Assembly (NCBI GenBank): GCA_017654935.2
Contig: CM065711.1
Coordinates: 35,871,130 to 35,935,129 of the forward strand
Direction of reading: 5' to 3'
DNA: 64,000 nt
Source: Phymorhynchus buccinoides
Taxonomy: Eukaryota > Mollusca > Gastropoda > Neogastropoda > Raphitomidae
Shown one piece after another: positions 1 to 11,417 of the stretch. The number at the start of each line of letters is the position of its first letter. Positions within the stretch are counted from its first letter, which is position 1. The notes beneath the pieces are model-generated. The model was not told the origin of the DNA. It searched no databases and saw only the letters and a program-made list of their open reading frames with translations. A program made the translations under genes and the position numbers.

Positions 1-1675
1 ATATTTTTACTACGATCAGAGACTAAAATAACCATAAGTCCCTTAAAAGTAACGACAAGTGCCTGCACCTTTGCAGGCATAACGTTCATTATGTTCTTGG
101 CATATAAAGCAAATAAACAAGATACAATCCCTTGTCATTTTTTAACACAAGAGGAAACACCTAACCTATGCTACCCCCCTCTAAAATCGATATTTTGACT
201 ACGTGCATAGACTAAAATCCTCATAAGTCCCTTAAAAGTATCAACAATTGCCTGAAACTTTGCAGGAATAATCTTTGTTGTGTTCTTGTCATATAAAGCA
301 AATATACAAGACACAATCCCTTGCCATATTTTAACACAAGAGGAAACACCTACCCTACCCCCCTCTAAAATCAATATTTTGACTACGAGCAGAGACTAAA
401 ATCATCATAAGTCCCTTAAACGTACCGCCATTTGCCTACAATTTTGCAGGAATAATATTTAGTATGTTCTTGTCATATAGCACAAATAACAAGGGACAAT
501 CCCATGCCATTTTGTAACACAAGAGGAAAGACCTACCCTACCCCCCTCTAAAAACAATATTTTGACTACGATCAGAGACTAAAATCATCATAAGTCCCTT
601 AAAAGTAACGACAAGTGCCTGAAACTTTGCAGGAATAATGTATGTTATGTTCTTGTTATATAAAGCAAATAAACAAGATACAATCCCTTGCCATATTTTA
701 ACACAAGAGGAAACACATACCCTACCCCCCTCTAAAATCAATATTTTGACTACGAGCAGAGACTAAGATCATCATAAGTCCCTTAAACGTACCAACAATT
801 GCCTGAAGTTTTACAGGAATAATATTTAGTATGTTCTTGTTATATATCACAAATGAAAAAGGTATAATCCCATGCCATTTTGTAACACAAGAGGAAAGAC
901 CTACCCTACCCCCCTCTACAAACAATATTTTGACTACAATCAGAGACTAAAATCATCATAAGTCCCTTAAAAGTAACGACAAGTGCCTGAAACTTTGCAG
1001 GAATAATGTTTGTTATGTTCTTGTTATATACAGCAAATAAACAAGATACAATCCCTTGCCATCTTTTAACACAAGAGGAAACACCTACCCTACACCCCTC
1101 TAAAATCAATATTTTGACTACGCACAGAGACTAAAATCATCATAAGTCCCTTAAAAGTATCGACAATTGTTTGAAACCTTACAGGAATAATGTTTGTTAT
1201 GTTCTTGTTATATGCAACAAAGAAACAAGATACAATCCCTTGCCATTTTTGAAAACAAAGGGAAATGCATGTCCCACCCCCCTCTAAAACCAATATTTTG
1301 ACTACGATCAGAGACTAAAAGCATCATAAGTCCCTTAAAAGTACCGATAATTGCCTTAAACTTTGCAGGAATAATGTTTGTCATGTTCTTGTCATATAAA
1401 GCAAATAAACAAGATACAATCCCTTGCCATAGTTTAACACAAGAGGAAACACTTACCCTACCCCCCTCTAAAAATCAATATTTTGACTACGAGCAGAGAC
1501 TAAAATCATCATAAGTCCCTTAAAATTAACAACAGTTCCCTGAAACTTTGCAGGAATAATGTTTATTATGTTCTTGTCATCTAAAGAAAACAAACAAGAT
1601 ACAATCCCATATCATGTTTAAACCCAAAAGAAAATACTTACCCTCACCCCCCCCCATCTAAAATCAAAATTTGGA
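1..1675 (-). repeat. 184 bp tandem satellite array, about 9 units
   Basis: A unit of 184 bp recurs with starts 184 bp apart. Each unit carries conserved blocks such as CCCCCCTCTAAAA, ATTTTGACTACG, CATCATAAGTCCCTTAAA and TTTGCAGGAATAAT. Two alternating unit variants give a hint of a 368 bp higher-order period. Every unit contains a 67-codon open frame on the minus strand, but 184 is not a multiple of 3, so frames do not join and the open frames are a by-product of composition. It is the mirror of 49860-51772. Confidence 0.9.
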
Positions 1676-2511
1676 TTATGGAAATAACTTACACCAACCC
1701 CATCTAAATCAATTTGGAAATACAATTATAGAGAGGCATTGTAACAAAAAGAATTCCTTATAACTGGGAGTTCTATTAAAACATTCAGACAGTATGCGTG
1801 CGCACGCACACACACACGCACACATGCACAAAATGATTACAACCTGTCTACACAAACTCATATAAAAACATGCAAACACCCCACCCCACACACCACACAC
1901 ACACAGAGACAGACACACACACACACAATGGCTTGCACACCCACACATGCAGGCACTGCATTTCAGCACAATATTAAAATTAATGTATGAATGTGACCAA
2001 ACCACCACAGTCCACACAGTGAGAGTTGAGATGTGTGCCTTGCTTCTTACTCACTCCCTATGTGCGTGAATCAGATTGAAAACAGTAAGGGAAATATTAG
2101 TGTTCTAACTTCACATCATGGTCTCTTTTGACCGTATTTTATATCTATATACTCATAACATTTTTTTCGAATCAAACCCATTTATCTGAAAGTTATCCCG
2201 TTTTTACCCAAAAATACAGACCTTGCAATACCAAAACAAATTTGAGTCAAAAGGGCCCAAGTTTTAGTTGGTCCAGTTTGACCCAAAATCATTTGAAAAT
2301 GTTGAGGCCACCAATTTCGTGTCAAAACGGACTATCTAACAATAATGTCAAATACTCCATTGTTTGTATTCTAAATAACTCCCGATTTTGCAATAATATC
2401 TTTGAGACCCCAATACACCACCACTCCAAAATTAATGTAATAGGGAAGCTTAGATTTTTTACAGGAATTATTCAAAACTTTAGAAGCGTTTTTCTCGAAA
2501 CAGGCCTTTTA
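1..2511 (-). mobile_element. Inverted partial copy of the large CGATGG-type DNA transposon
   Basis: This segment is a near-identical reverse complement of 49024-51540 and contains the same parts in mirrored order: the 184 bp tandem array (1-1675), a CA/CG-rich microsatellite (about 1797-1930) and a TTTGACTC-rich subterminal zone (2170-2500). Compared with the intact copy, about 45 bp including the terminal repeat CGATGGCTTGG is deleted at the junction with the flanking LINE near 2511. The element continues beyond the left edge of the window. No coding capacity is seen. Because the same LINE site is occupied in both copies, this is a segmental duplication and not an independent insertion. Confidence 0.75.
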
Positions 2512-3279
2512 AAAAACTTCTGGTCCAATTAAGAATACTACCAGTGATACCATAAGCAGACATTTTTAACAATAGACGTTCATGAGGCACTGTATCAAAA
2601 GCCTTTCTAAAATCAAGGTATATTATATCCACAGTTTTACCCTCATCTAACAATTTAGTTAAGTCCTCAATTACCTCCAGTAACTGTGTAACACAAGATC
2701 TCTTTTTTCTGAAGCCATGTTGACATTCGGCATACAAGTTGTTGTCGGTTAAATGGTTAACTATTGTATCTCTTATAAATGATTCCAGTATTTTACAGCA
2801 CACACAAGTTAAGCTCACTGGTCTATAATTTCCAGGATCAACTTTAGACCCTTTCTTATAAATAGCAGTCACTTCAGCCTTTAACCAATCATCAGGAAGC
2901 TGTCCTGTCTCAAGAGATTTGTTGAAAATCATACTCAACGGAAGGGCCAATTCGTTACTGAGTTCCTAACGTTCTGTGGCGACCTTCGTTACTTATCGGG
3001 ACCCTGGGCTTTCTGGGGATTTAGTTCTTGTAACTTTTTTTGCACAGCTGATGGGGTTACTCTAATATCACAAATTGATACATTATTAGATTTAGAACAC
3101 TGAGGAGGAGTTGGTATATTATTTAAGTTTTCTTTTTTATAAACACTAGCAAAGAATTCATTTAATGTTTCTGCCTTTTCCTGATCATCTACTGCTAGAC
3201 TATCATCCGCCCTTTTCAATACACCAATTCCTACATTAGCTTTTGTCTTTTCTTGAACATACTTCCAAAAAGCTGACAC
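2512..3279 (-). pseudogene. Non-LTR retrotransposon reverse transcriptase fragment (CR1/jockey-like)
   Basis: Minus-strand frames encode reverse-transcriptase blocks in order: FWKYVQEKTKANVG, LNEFFASVY, PQKAQGPDK, then AIYKKGSKVDPGNYRPVSLT, HGFRKKRSCVTQL and the catalytic block A region YLDFRKAFDTVPHERLL. Between GPDK (about 2995) and the next block there is a frame change and an in-frame stop near 2967, so the copy is dead. The 5' part (endonuclease) is missing beyond 3279, where unrelated sequence begins. The 3' part is interrupted at 2511 by the transposon. The same LINE lies at 48827-48982 on the plus strand, but there without the upstream part present here. Confidence 0.85.
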
Positions 3280-3499
3280 AAACAGAACAGCGTTCGTGGT
3301 TATTTCGCCATGTTTGTGTTGATCGACACACTAGGCTAGTATTCATTTTTGTGATATTTCTTCTTTCGTTTATGATCGACGTGTGCAAATGTGTCAAAAA
3401 CGGAGAATGTGCAAATGTGTCCAAACGGAGTAGACTATCCCTAGGCTAGATGAAGTGAATGAATCTTTCCACTAGGAGAGATTCTCTCGTAGGTAGGCT

Positions 3500-3862
3500 A
3501 TTACTAGATACTTTATAGTCACAGAGGCGTCTCAATGAAATTCAGGTTGCTCCCACCTGGAGAGCGCGTCGCAGCCAGAGGTGCGCCACACATTTTTTGT
3601 TTGCATGCTATTTTTGTGTGACTGATCAGGAAGCAAATTTTGACCAAATGACAACTTTTTCGTTGCCACTGGGTTTAACGTGTGCTAAGTGCATGGGCAC
3701 ACGGGACTTCGGTTTATCGTCTCATCCGAAAGACTCCACGTTCAGACCGTAAGGCCTAGTACAAAGTGAGAGAAAAAATCCCCTGTACCCAGGTTCGAAC
3801 TCGGGTTTACTTGACACAAGGCGGCGAACGCATCACCTCGATCTGTGCCACTCTACACCACA
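3500..3862 (-). mobile_element. tRNA-derived SINE, full copy, minus strand
   Basis: Read on the minus strand this starts with GTGTAGAGTGGCAC, has a good pol III B box (GAGTTCGAACC) about 50 bp in, then the body with TACAGGGGATTTTTTCTCTC and the tail ending AGGCGTCTCTGTGACTATAAAG-like sequence. It matches 29636-30030 (+) along its whole length, and part of the body recurs at 43838-44078. The A and B box spacing identifies a tRNA-derived head; no functional tRNA cloverleaf is claimed. Confidence 0.8.
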
Positions 3863-4415
3863 TCTCTTTTCTCTTCCCATTGGGGATGTTTATTAATAAA
3901 TTAATCGGATTTTGTGAAACGTGTATCTCTTGTTCCAGTCTTGTTCTTAGGCTAATTACGTTCGACATATCTGTCGACGACTACTTGGGTTTCATTTTTG
4001 TTAGGATCCCCCCCCCCCCCCCCCTCCCCTTTAGGGGTGCGTCTAAATTACACTTCAGTTATATGCAAATTCTTCTTTTCCTTGTCATTGTTTGATTATT
4101 ATTATCGATATTTTGTTTTAATTTTGCAAGCAAGTGATAATTTATTTAACACTGTTGTCCTAACCTGACGGATTTTCAGTGAAAACGAAAACGAAAAGTG
4201 AAAACGATTGAACCGCCGCCAGCAGAACTCCTGGAGTTCAAATTGTTGCTGCATCCCAGTTGACACACCGAAGCAACACGGCCCAGTAAGTACTGTTCTC
4301 GGCAATCTTGTCCTTAATTAGTTACTCCCCTCATGTTTTTTTTTCTTCTAACTCAATCTCAATTGATTAAGTCTGCTTCTTTCAGTTGAAATTATGAAAG
4401 GGAGTGGCTATTTAA
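3841..4415. repeat. About 580 bp direct repeat shared with 17655-18223
   Basis: This segment begins in the SINE head and runs to the TTAA MITE. It recurs in the same orientation and with the same neighbour order at 17655-18223, differing mainly in the poly-C run (near 4010) and small indels. It contains an exon-like stretch (TTTTCAG near 4178 and CAGTAAGT near 4285) bounding about 100 bp with the purine-rich motif GAAAACGAAAACGAAAAG. The stretch has no long open frame, so at most it is a non-coding exon. The duplicated block includes the MITE, so it moved or was copied as one unit. Confidence 0.7.
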
Positions 4416-4984
4416 AGGTGGACCCTGACGGATGAGTTTTTTCAAGAAACACGTCGAGATCACCAGAAAGACAGCCTTTTCAAGGATCGGGACATTCACT
4501 TTGCTCTGGTTTCCTAGAAATTAAACCGTCAAAACGGCGATTCCTCCTTGGCGGAGATGCCGGAGAGAGTAGCCATTTTGGATGGGGTGGGTGAAGGTCA
4601 CTCATTGTGGTTGAACCGTTTTCTTTTTTTGTAGTGCAGTAAAAAAAAAAAAATTGGAGCTGTTTCTTTTGTTGTGAGCGAAACTCCTTTAGATAAACTG
4701 TTTTAAATTAAAAAAGAATAGAAAAATAAGGCTTATATTGCGAAAATTTCGTGCAAACGATTTGGTCTAAACGCAGGCGGCCATTAGAAAAGAGACGGCA
4801 CACGCCTTCTTTTTGGGTGAAAGAATTTGACTTCCAGCACCTCTGCCAAGGAGGAATCCCCGATTTGACGGTTTGATTTCTAGGAAACCAGAGCAAAGTG
4901 AGTGTTGCAATCTCTGTAAATATATTTTTTTTCCTGGTGATCTCGACGTGTTTCTTATAAAAGCTCATCCGCCAGGGTGGCCCT
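4416..4984. mobile_element. TTAA-flanked fold-back MITE
   Basis: The ends are AGGTGGACCCTGACGGATGAG and, reverse-complemented, AGGGCCACCCTGGCGGATGAG, and the inverted similarity continues for about 150 bp on each side (for example CACGTCGAGATCACCAG and GGCGATTCCTCCTTGGC in both arms). TTAA lies directly outside both ends (4412-4415 and 4985-4988), the duplication expected of piggyBac- or Kolobok-type elements. There is no transposase frame. Related copies are at 15891-16437 and 18224-18663. Confidence 0.8.
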
Positions 4985-5061
4985 TTAACCTCATATGGCA
5001 AAATAGAACTCACTTCAATTCAAATTAAATTTAATTCACACTTATGCGTTTGACGTCATCA

Positions 5062-5259
5062 CAAATTGTTATCTGCCTTCGCATGCATGTATGTGTGTCT
5101 GTATGTGTGTGTGTGTGTGCGTGTGCGCGCACGTGTGTGTGAGTGTACTTGTGTGTGTATCCTCTGGAATCAGTGTGTGTATATTTGTGTTGGTGTATGT
5201 GTGTTTGTCCGTGCAACCCAGTAGCTATGACTTATTGAATGAGAGATGATGAATGGGTC

Positions 5260-5326
<67 letters not shown>

Positions 5327-5364
5327 CGTGTGCTTCGTACCAAACCAGAACAATGGGAAGGCGG

Positions 5365-5420
<56 letters not shown>
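5062..5420. repeat. GT and CA microsatellites facing each other
   Basis: An imperfect GT-rich stretch (5094-5160) is followed by a pure GT run (about 5267-5323) and, after a 47 bp spacer, a pure CA run (about 5370-5418). The GT and CA runs form an inverted pair able to fold back across the spacer. Open frames across this stretch are low-complexity artefacts. From 5430 to 6100 I see no gene. Confidence 0.9.
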
Positions 5421-5422
<2 letters not shown>

Positions 5423-6120
5423 GTACAACAAAACACCACACACACATTTGGAAAACAAAAAACAAAAAAACAGAAGGAAAGGGAAGAAAGAAAATAATAT
5501 TTCCAGACATATGAACATGCCATGCAGGTAGGGAGGGGCAGGTTGTGTCAGGAAACTCTTGTTTTCCTTTCATTCACTCATTTTCCAACAGAATTTGTTC
5601 AAACAAATTATACCAATTTAAAACTGTGTGTTTTGCTACAAAATGACACAAAGCGGTTTTTGTTTTGAAGCATATTTACTTAATTATTACTCAAATTAAA
5701 CAGGAGGTGAAACTGAAGGTGACACGACCTCGCCCCATGGGGCAGCTTGTGCCAATACTTAACAAAGAAGAGAAAAAAAGTGTAATGAAAAACCTGCCAT
5801 CGTCATAGGGTACACATGAAAAACGCACCAGTGAAGGTTTGTATGCTTCCTTTATGTATTCCTTTGACCTTAAATTGTGGAAGCAAAAGGATTTTGAAAG
5901 GAAGAAAATCTGGCACATTCTATGTGACTTCAATAGCAGGGCCGGATCTGGAGGGTGGAGGGTTACCTGGGTTCCGTAACCCCCCTTCCCTCCCGTCAAA
6001 CAGGGAGGGAGAGAGAGAGAGGGTTCTGAGCTAAGATAAACAGGCCACAATTGCTTTAAAAAAGGACCCCTGACCATGTCACGAGAGACCGGGTAACAAT
6101 GTGAAATCCTGTAAATGCAC

Positions 6121-6880
6121 ATACATGAGAGAGAGAGAGAGAGAGAGAAGAGTCAGAGATGAGAGAGTGAGAGAGAGAGACAGAGAGACAGACAGAGACA
6201 GAGAGAAAGACAGACAGACAGAGATGCAAGTTAAACTTCAAGTAGTCCAACTTACTGTTTTAATTGTTCTTATGTTCCTAGGAGGTTTTGCACTTTAATT
6301 TGTATTTTTGTGTGTAATGTTTTTAAAGCTTCAGGTCTGACCCCCACCAGGGTCGTTGCCTAGACCCCCACCCGGAGATTTTAGCCAGGTCTCCCCCCCC
6401 CTACCCCCCACCTCAAGTCTGTGAAGCGCAGATTTAGCCAGGAAAAAGTCCTACTGCCTGGGGTAGGTCAACATTGGGTCTCTCTCTTCTCTCTCTCTCT
6501 CTCTCTGGAACTCTCTCCTTATAAGACCTCTGTCTCTCTCTCATCCAAAATGAGTCTCTCTCTCTCTTTCTCTCTCTTCCTTTCTGTCTCTGTCTGTCTG
6601 TCTGTCCTCTGTCTGTCTGTCTGTCTCAGAGAAAAGTCTCTCTCTCTCTTATCTGGGAGGGAGTTGTGCTTGCGTTCGTCTTATGTGTGCGTGTGAGTCT
6701 TATAATGGGAGTGTGGTGTGTTATGTGGTGTGGGTGTCTTATAATGGGCGGTCGCGCGTAAGTGTGTGTGTCTGTGTAATGGGAGGTCTTATATGTGTGT
6801 GTGGTGTGTGTTATAATGGGTGTGGTGTGTGCGTGTGCGTGCGTGCGTGTAATGCGAGGTGCTTGCGTGTGTTAACATAG
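6121..6880. repeat. GA, CT and GT-rich simple repeats
   Basis: GA repeats (6127-6225, with GACA variants), CT repeats (6480-6655) and a degenerate GT-rich stretch (6680-6870) in which TTATAATGGG recurs about every 40 bp. From about 6420 onward the sequence is mirrored, with many indels, at 44200-44800. Confidence 0.85.
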
Positions 6881-7044
6881 AACTTTCTCAGAAAGTACCA
6901 ATGATAGCCCCACCAAACTTTGCACAATGATAATAACTCTTATTATGTCGGCAGTGACTGTTTTTATTGAAAAGTCACTAAAGCAAATTGGATGCAAATC
7001 AGTTTTATATCTTTGAATAGAAGCTATGAAACGGTAGCTCTATA

Positions 7045-7165
7045 CTTAATATCACAATTGGCCCTGCAGTATTGAATAGAGCGTTTCTGTCGTACGCGAA
7101 AGATCCGAGTTCGAATCTGAGGCGCGGCACCTTTTTTTTTTTTGCATGCAATTTTTTAAATAAAA
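7045..7165 (+). mobile_element. tRNA-like SINE head, second SINE family
   Basis: The stretch contains a canonical pol III B box (GAGTTCGAATC) at about 7108, preceded by a tRNA-like 5' half and followed by a T-rich run and TTGCATGCAA. The mirror copy is at 44080-44200 (-). There the T-rich end abuts the body of the other SINE, so the two may be halves of a composite element. Confidence 0.55.
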
Positions 7166-7176
7166 TAGGTGCATTT

Positions 7177-7232
7177 CTTCTTCTCCTTAGGCAGCCAACT
7201 TCATCACGTTGAAGATTCTGCTGCACTTTAGG
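7177..7232 (-). repeat. Short interspersed repeat with GAA tail
   Basis: On the minus strand it reads TACTACCCCCTAAAGTGCAG, then AGAATCTT, GGCAGCC and a (GAA)n-like end. The same sequence occurs at 33939-34004 (-) and 55685-55760 (+), in each case ending in GAAGAAGAA. It looks like the 3' end of a retroposon. Confidence 0.6.
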
Positions 7233-7676
7233 GGGTAGTATGAAAAACTGCGAAAGATAGAGTGCCAAGCGAAATGATAGCATGTTATAGGGGAAAAGAG
7301 TGCCAAGCGAAATGATAGCATGTTATAGGGGAAAAGAGTGCCAAGCGAAATGATAGCATGTTATAGGGGAAAAGAGTGCCAAGCGAAATGATAGCATGTT
7401 ATAGGGGAAAAGAGTGCCAAGCGAAATGATAGCATGTTATAGGGGAAAAGAGTGCCAAGCGAAATGATAGCATGTTATAGGGGAAAAGAGTGCCAAGCGA
7501 AATGATAGCATGTTATAGGGGAAAAGAGTGCCAAGCGAAATGATAGCATGTTATAGGGGAAAAGAGTGCCAAGCGAAATGATAGCATGTTATAGGGGAAA
7601 AGAGTGCCAAGCGAAATGATAGCATGTTATAGGGGAAAAGAGTGCCAAGCGAAATGATAGCATGTTATAGGGGAAA
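7233..7676. repeat. 38 bp minisatellite, about 11 near-identical units
   Basis: The unit begins GAGTGCCAAGCGAAATGATA and ends with GGGGAAAA; copies from about 7259 to 7676 are practically identical, which indicates recent expansion. The inverted counterpart at 43160-43650 has the same unit but with frequent insertions and irregular spacing. Confidence 0.95.
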
Positions 7677-7779
7677 GAAATGACCCCCAGATAGTCAGGA
7701 GGTCATTGAAGTATTTACAGATAAACAGTTTACTATGTAGAAAGATGTTCATCATTCATAACTGTGTGTATGTGTTACC

Positions 7780-7792
7780 ACGGTCTCTCTCT

Positions 7793-7858
<66 letters not shown>
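7780..7858. repeat. CT microsatellite
   Basis: An almost pure CT run, mirrored by a degraded GA-rich stretch at about 42950-43070. The flanks (7860-8420, mirrored at 42340-42920) show no gene. Confidence 0.95.
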
Positions 7859-7860
<2 letters not shown>

Positions 7861-8429
7861 CAGTAGGCCCCAACTTTGTTAAAAATCGAACAAAGGGGGA
7901 GAACTCTCTTTTTAATTAGCTCCCCTTCACCAAAGTTGATTATGATACCAATCACCTAGCAATGAGTGGATGAGATGTGATTTGTTTGTATGTCGTCCTC
8001 TCCATCATTGTTGATGTGTACTGTGTGGGTGAAGGGTCATAAAGGCGAACTTGGCACATTCTTTTTTTTGAGAATGATGCCTTGCTTGCCTCCCTTTGGC
8101 CCTGATCCACCCATTGCTAGATAATTGGTATCGTAATCAACTTTGTGGAGGGGTGTTAATTAAAAAGAGAGTTTTCCCCCTTTGTTCAATTTCGTAATCT
8201 CCTCTGTTAGTTTCACTATTTCATTCTTTGTTTAAAATCTGTTTTTCTTCAAAGCAAAAGGATAAATGTCATCATGGGTTTTTTTTCCAGTAGGGATGGG
8301 TTTCATACCCCCCCCACCACATTTAAAGAGTATCCTTCATAGATACGAAAGATAAGATGATGGAAAACCCATAACCCAAAATTGATACTTGAAAAGGAGA
8401 TGTTTGACTTTTCAAGGCTGCTGTGAGAA

Positions 8430-9410
8430 ACTAGCTGAGCCACGTAACGTCCCTTTCATGGTGCTGAGCCACGTAACATCCCTTTCATGGTGCTGAGCCA
8501 CGTAACATCCCTTTCATGGTGCTGAGTCACGTAACGTCCCTTTCATGGTGCTGAGCCACGTAACGTCCCTTTCATGGTGCTGAGCCATGTAACGTCCCTT
8601 TCATGGTGCTGAGCCACGTAACGTCCCTTTCATGGTGCTGAGCCAAGTAACGTCCCTTTCATGGTGCTGAGCCACGTAACGTCCCTTTCATGGTGCTGAG
8701 TCATGTAACGTCCCTTTCATGGTGCTGAGCCATGTAACGTCCCTTTCATGGTGCTGAGCCAAAACTGTAACGTCCCTTTCATGGTGCTGAGCCAAGTAAC
8801 GTCCCTTTCGTGGTGCTGAGCCATGTAACGTCCCTTTCATGGTGCTGAGCCATGTAACGTCCCTTTCATGGTGCTGAGCCAAGTAACGTCCCTTTCATGG
8901 TGCTGAGCCAAGTAACGTCCCTTTCATGGTGCTGAGCCAAGTAACGTCCCTTTCATGGTGCTGAGCCAAGTAACGTCCCTTTCATGGTGCTGAGCCACGT
9001 AACGTCCCTTTCATGGTGCTGAGCCAAGTAACGTCCCTTTCATGGTGCTGAGCCATGTAACGTCCCTTTCGTGGTGCTGAGCCACGTAACGTCCCTTTCA
9101 TGGTGCTGAGCCACGTAACGTCCCTTTCATGGTGCTAAGCCACGTAACGTCCCTTTCATGGTGCTGAGCCATGTAACGTCCCTTTCATGGTGCTGAGCCA
9201 TGTAACGTCCCTTTCGTGGTGCTGAGCCACGTAACGTCCCTTTCATGGTGCTGAGCCATGTAACGTCCCTTTCATGGTGCTGAGCCACGTAACGTCCCTT
9301 TCATGGTGCTGAGCCAAGTAACGTCCCTTTCATGGTGCTGAGCCATGTAACGTCCCTTTCATGGTGCTCCTGAGCCATTGTAATGTCCCCTTTCGTGGTG
9401 CTGGGTCACA
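8430..9410. repeat. 29 bp minisatellite, about 33 units
   Basis: The unit is GCTGAGCCACGTAACGTCCC followed by TTTCATGGT, repeated head to tail with no spacer and few substitutions (CACG/CATG/CAAG variants). It is not a CRISPR array because the 29 bp units are contiguous. A degraded inverted copy is at 41720-42330. Confidence 0.95.
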
Positions 9411-10157
9411 TGTTATTTCCTTCCTGTCCCGAGGTTTGAACATAGCAGACCAGCTGTAGCGGCACCGATCTCGTGTAACATTTTGGGGGGTGCCTTATAA
9501 CTTGACCATCCGTCAAATGTGGTATGCCAGTATATTTTGTTTATTTTTCTATCCAGGCCAGAGGTATAAACACTGCGCAAAATCTGTAATCGTGGCTGGC
9601 AGCCTTCTGCACCAAGCCGTACTTACGACGCGTGTTCTTTATAATTAGCAGGGCTCCCAATCGTCCCGCAAAATAAAGGGTCCCAGGGACTCCTTCACTT
9701 ACGGTATAAAAGGGTCCTAGAGGTGGGATAGACTAGAGGGTCCCAGTGACATTGCGAATGCTAAAAAAAAATTTTGTAGTACATCCCTGGGACCCCCAGC
9801 ACATTCTTTTTTTCTTTTCGAGGTCCTTTAGAATTTTAGTGCTTCATAAACACCCAAATGGGGGTCCCTGGGAGCACTATTTGACATACAATGAACAATC
9901 CATAGAAAACACAGTATGTTTTGTTTTATTCAGGCCAGCGGCATTAACGCGGCAGACTATCTCCAATGTCACATGATTGCAGCTGACACTCGGCTGTGCC
10001 AAGCTTGTGAGCGTGTTCTTTATGATATGACGCAACAAATAACAATCCATGAAACACAGTATGTTTTGTTTTATTCGTCATTTTATTCAGCTGACACTCG
10101 GCTGTACCAAGTTGTGAGCGTGTTCTTTTGTATGATGCAACAAATAGAATCCATGAA
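9411..10157. other. Non-coding stretch up to scaffold gap
   Basis: No gene is recognised. From about 9910 the blocks ACAGTATGTTTTGTTTTATTC, GCTGACACTCGGCTGT and GAGCGTGTTCTTT recur two or three times, so this is the start of a diverged tandem repeat that runs into the gap. GGGTCCC-type motifs recur between 9650 and 9870. Confidence 0.6.
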
Positions 10158-10657
10158 NNNNNNNNNNNNNNNNNNNNNNNNNNNNNNNNNNNNNNNNNNN
10201 NNNNNNNNNNNNNNNNNNNNNNNNNNNNNNNNNNNNNNNNNNNNNNNNNNNNNNNNNNNNNNNNNNNNNNNNNNNNNNNNNNNNNNNNNNNNNNNNNNNN
10301 NNNNNNNNNNNNNNNNNNNNNNNNNNNNNNNNNNNNNNNNNNNNNNNNNNNNNNNNNNNNNNNNNNNNNNNNNNNNNNNNNNNNNNNNNNNNNNNNNNNN
10401 NNNNNNNNNNNNNNNNNNNNNNNNNNNNNNNNNNNNNNNNNNNNNNNNNNNNNNNNNNNNNNNNNNNNNNNNNNNNNNNNNNNNNNNNNNNNNNNNNNNN
10501 NNNNNNNNNNNNNNNNNNNNNNNNNNNNNNNNNNNNNNNNNNNNNNNNNNNNNNNNNNNNNNNNNNNNNNNNNNNNNNNNNNNNNNNNNNNNNNNNNNNN
10601 NNNNNNNNNNNNNNNNNNNNNNNNNNNNNNNNNNNNNNNNNNNNNNNNNNNNNNNNN
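10158..10657. other. Scaffold gap, 500 N
   Basis: Exactly 500 N, the usual placeholder for a gap of unknown size. The flanking contigs need not be adjacent or correctly oriented. Confidence 1.
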
Positions 10658-11289
10658 TGTTGAGGATTATTTTTTTCGTTTATGTTTCAATCTGCAGTTC
10701 TCGGGGAGAAACTCGGGCCATACAACCAGCTTTTCAGAAAAAATACACAGCCACTTTTTTCTAATTTTTAATATAATGTTGCCAATACTCCGTGTTCTGT
10801 TGAATTGTACTGAGTTCAGAGGCAAAGGCATAGACAGGGGGCCGTTAAGGTTTCTGTTGGCGGCCTATATCCTGGATAGGATGCAAGGCAAAACTAATAA
10901 CATAAACTAAAACATATGTACATACAACAAACAAACAACTACACAAGTGCAAAAGTGACGTTAATTTTATTCACAAAGAGACAAAAAAAAATACTGGATA
11001 TTTCGTGCGAATGCGCCTTTTAATCAACACAGACAAACAATAAAACAGCAAAATCAAATATAGTAAAAGGAGCAAAACGTAGCAAAACAGAAGGAGCAAA
11101 AAACAATCAAGATCAAAATAAAAACAATAATTCCATCTACAGTCCAACGAGTTCGTGTAGTATCCGGTGACGTTGCAGTCCGTTTTTTGTTTGTTTTTTA
11201 AACATAAAAATTGTACAGTCTGGTTCTGAAAAATTCATTTTCAATTTGGTATGGAGAGAGGGAGATAAAGAGTTATGTTATTACTGACC

Positions 11290-11417
11290 TCTCAGGCAGA
11301 AACTTGTCGGTTGGCCAGTATGGGTCTCTGTGTATGCTGTAGGACAGGCACCATCACCTTCATGCCTTTCCACCGTGTAACCCCCAATCTCACATCTTAT
11401 GCCTGCCTCAGTCCAGT
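11290..11417 (-). pseudogene. P450 PERF-region exon, broken mirror copy
   Basis: On the minus strand the acceptor CTTGTCAG and a GTCAGT donor bound the mirror of exon 23242-23379. IGGYTV can be read, but net loss of 10 bases breaks the frame several times, and the end reads CLRG in place of LPER. If the losses are sequencing errors this is simply a second reading of the same exon. Confidence 0.8.

Noticed and set aside
1..1293. Family of 67-residue proteins repeated along the strand
   Set aside because: The 184 bp unit is not a multiple of 3, so units cannot join. The same frames recur in the mirror copy, and there is no start context, splice site or domain.
3760..3830. tRNA gene suggested by a pol III B box (also at 7100, 29690 and 44095)
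   Set aside because: The boxes sit in repeated SINE heads with shared bodies and tails; no complete cloverleaf can be drawn.
5170..5573. 117- and 113-codon frames across the GT/CA repeats
   Set aside because: Pure dinucleotide-repeat translations.
8430..9410. 29 bp repeats resembling a CRISPR array
   Set aside because: Units are contiguous with no spacers, carry substitutions, and lie in a eukaryotic, intron-bearing context. It is a minisatellite.
9916..10910. Long frames across the first gap
   Set aside because: Most of the frame is N; the real sequence on both sides has no coding character.
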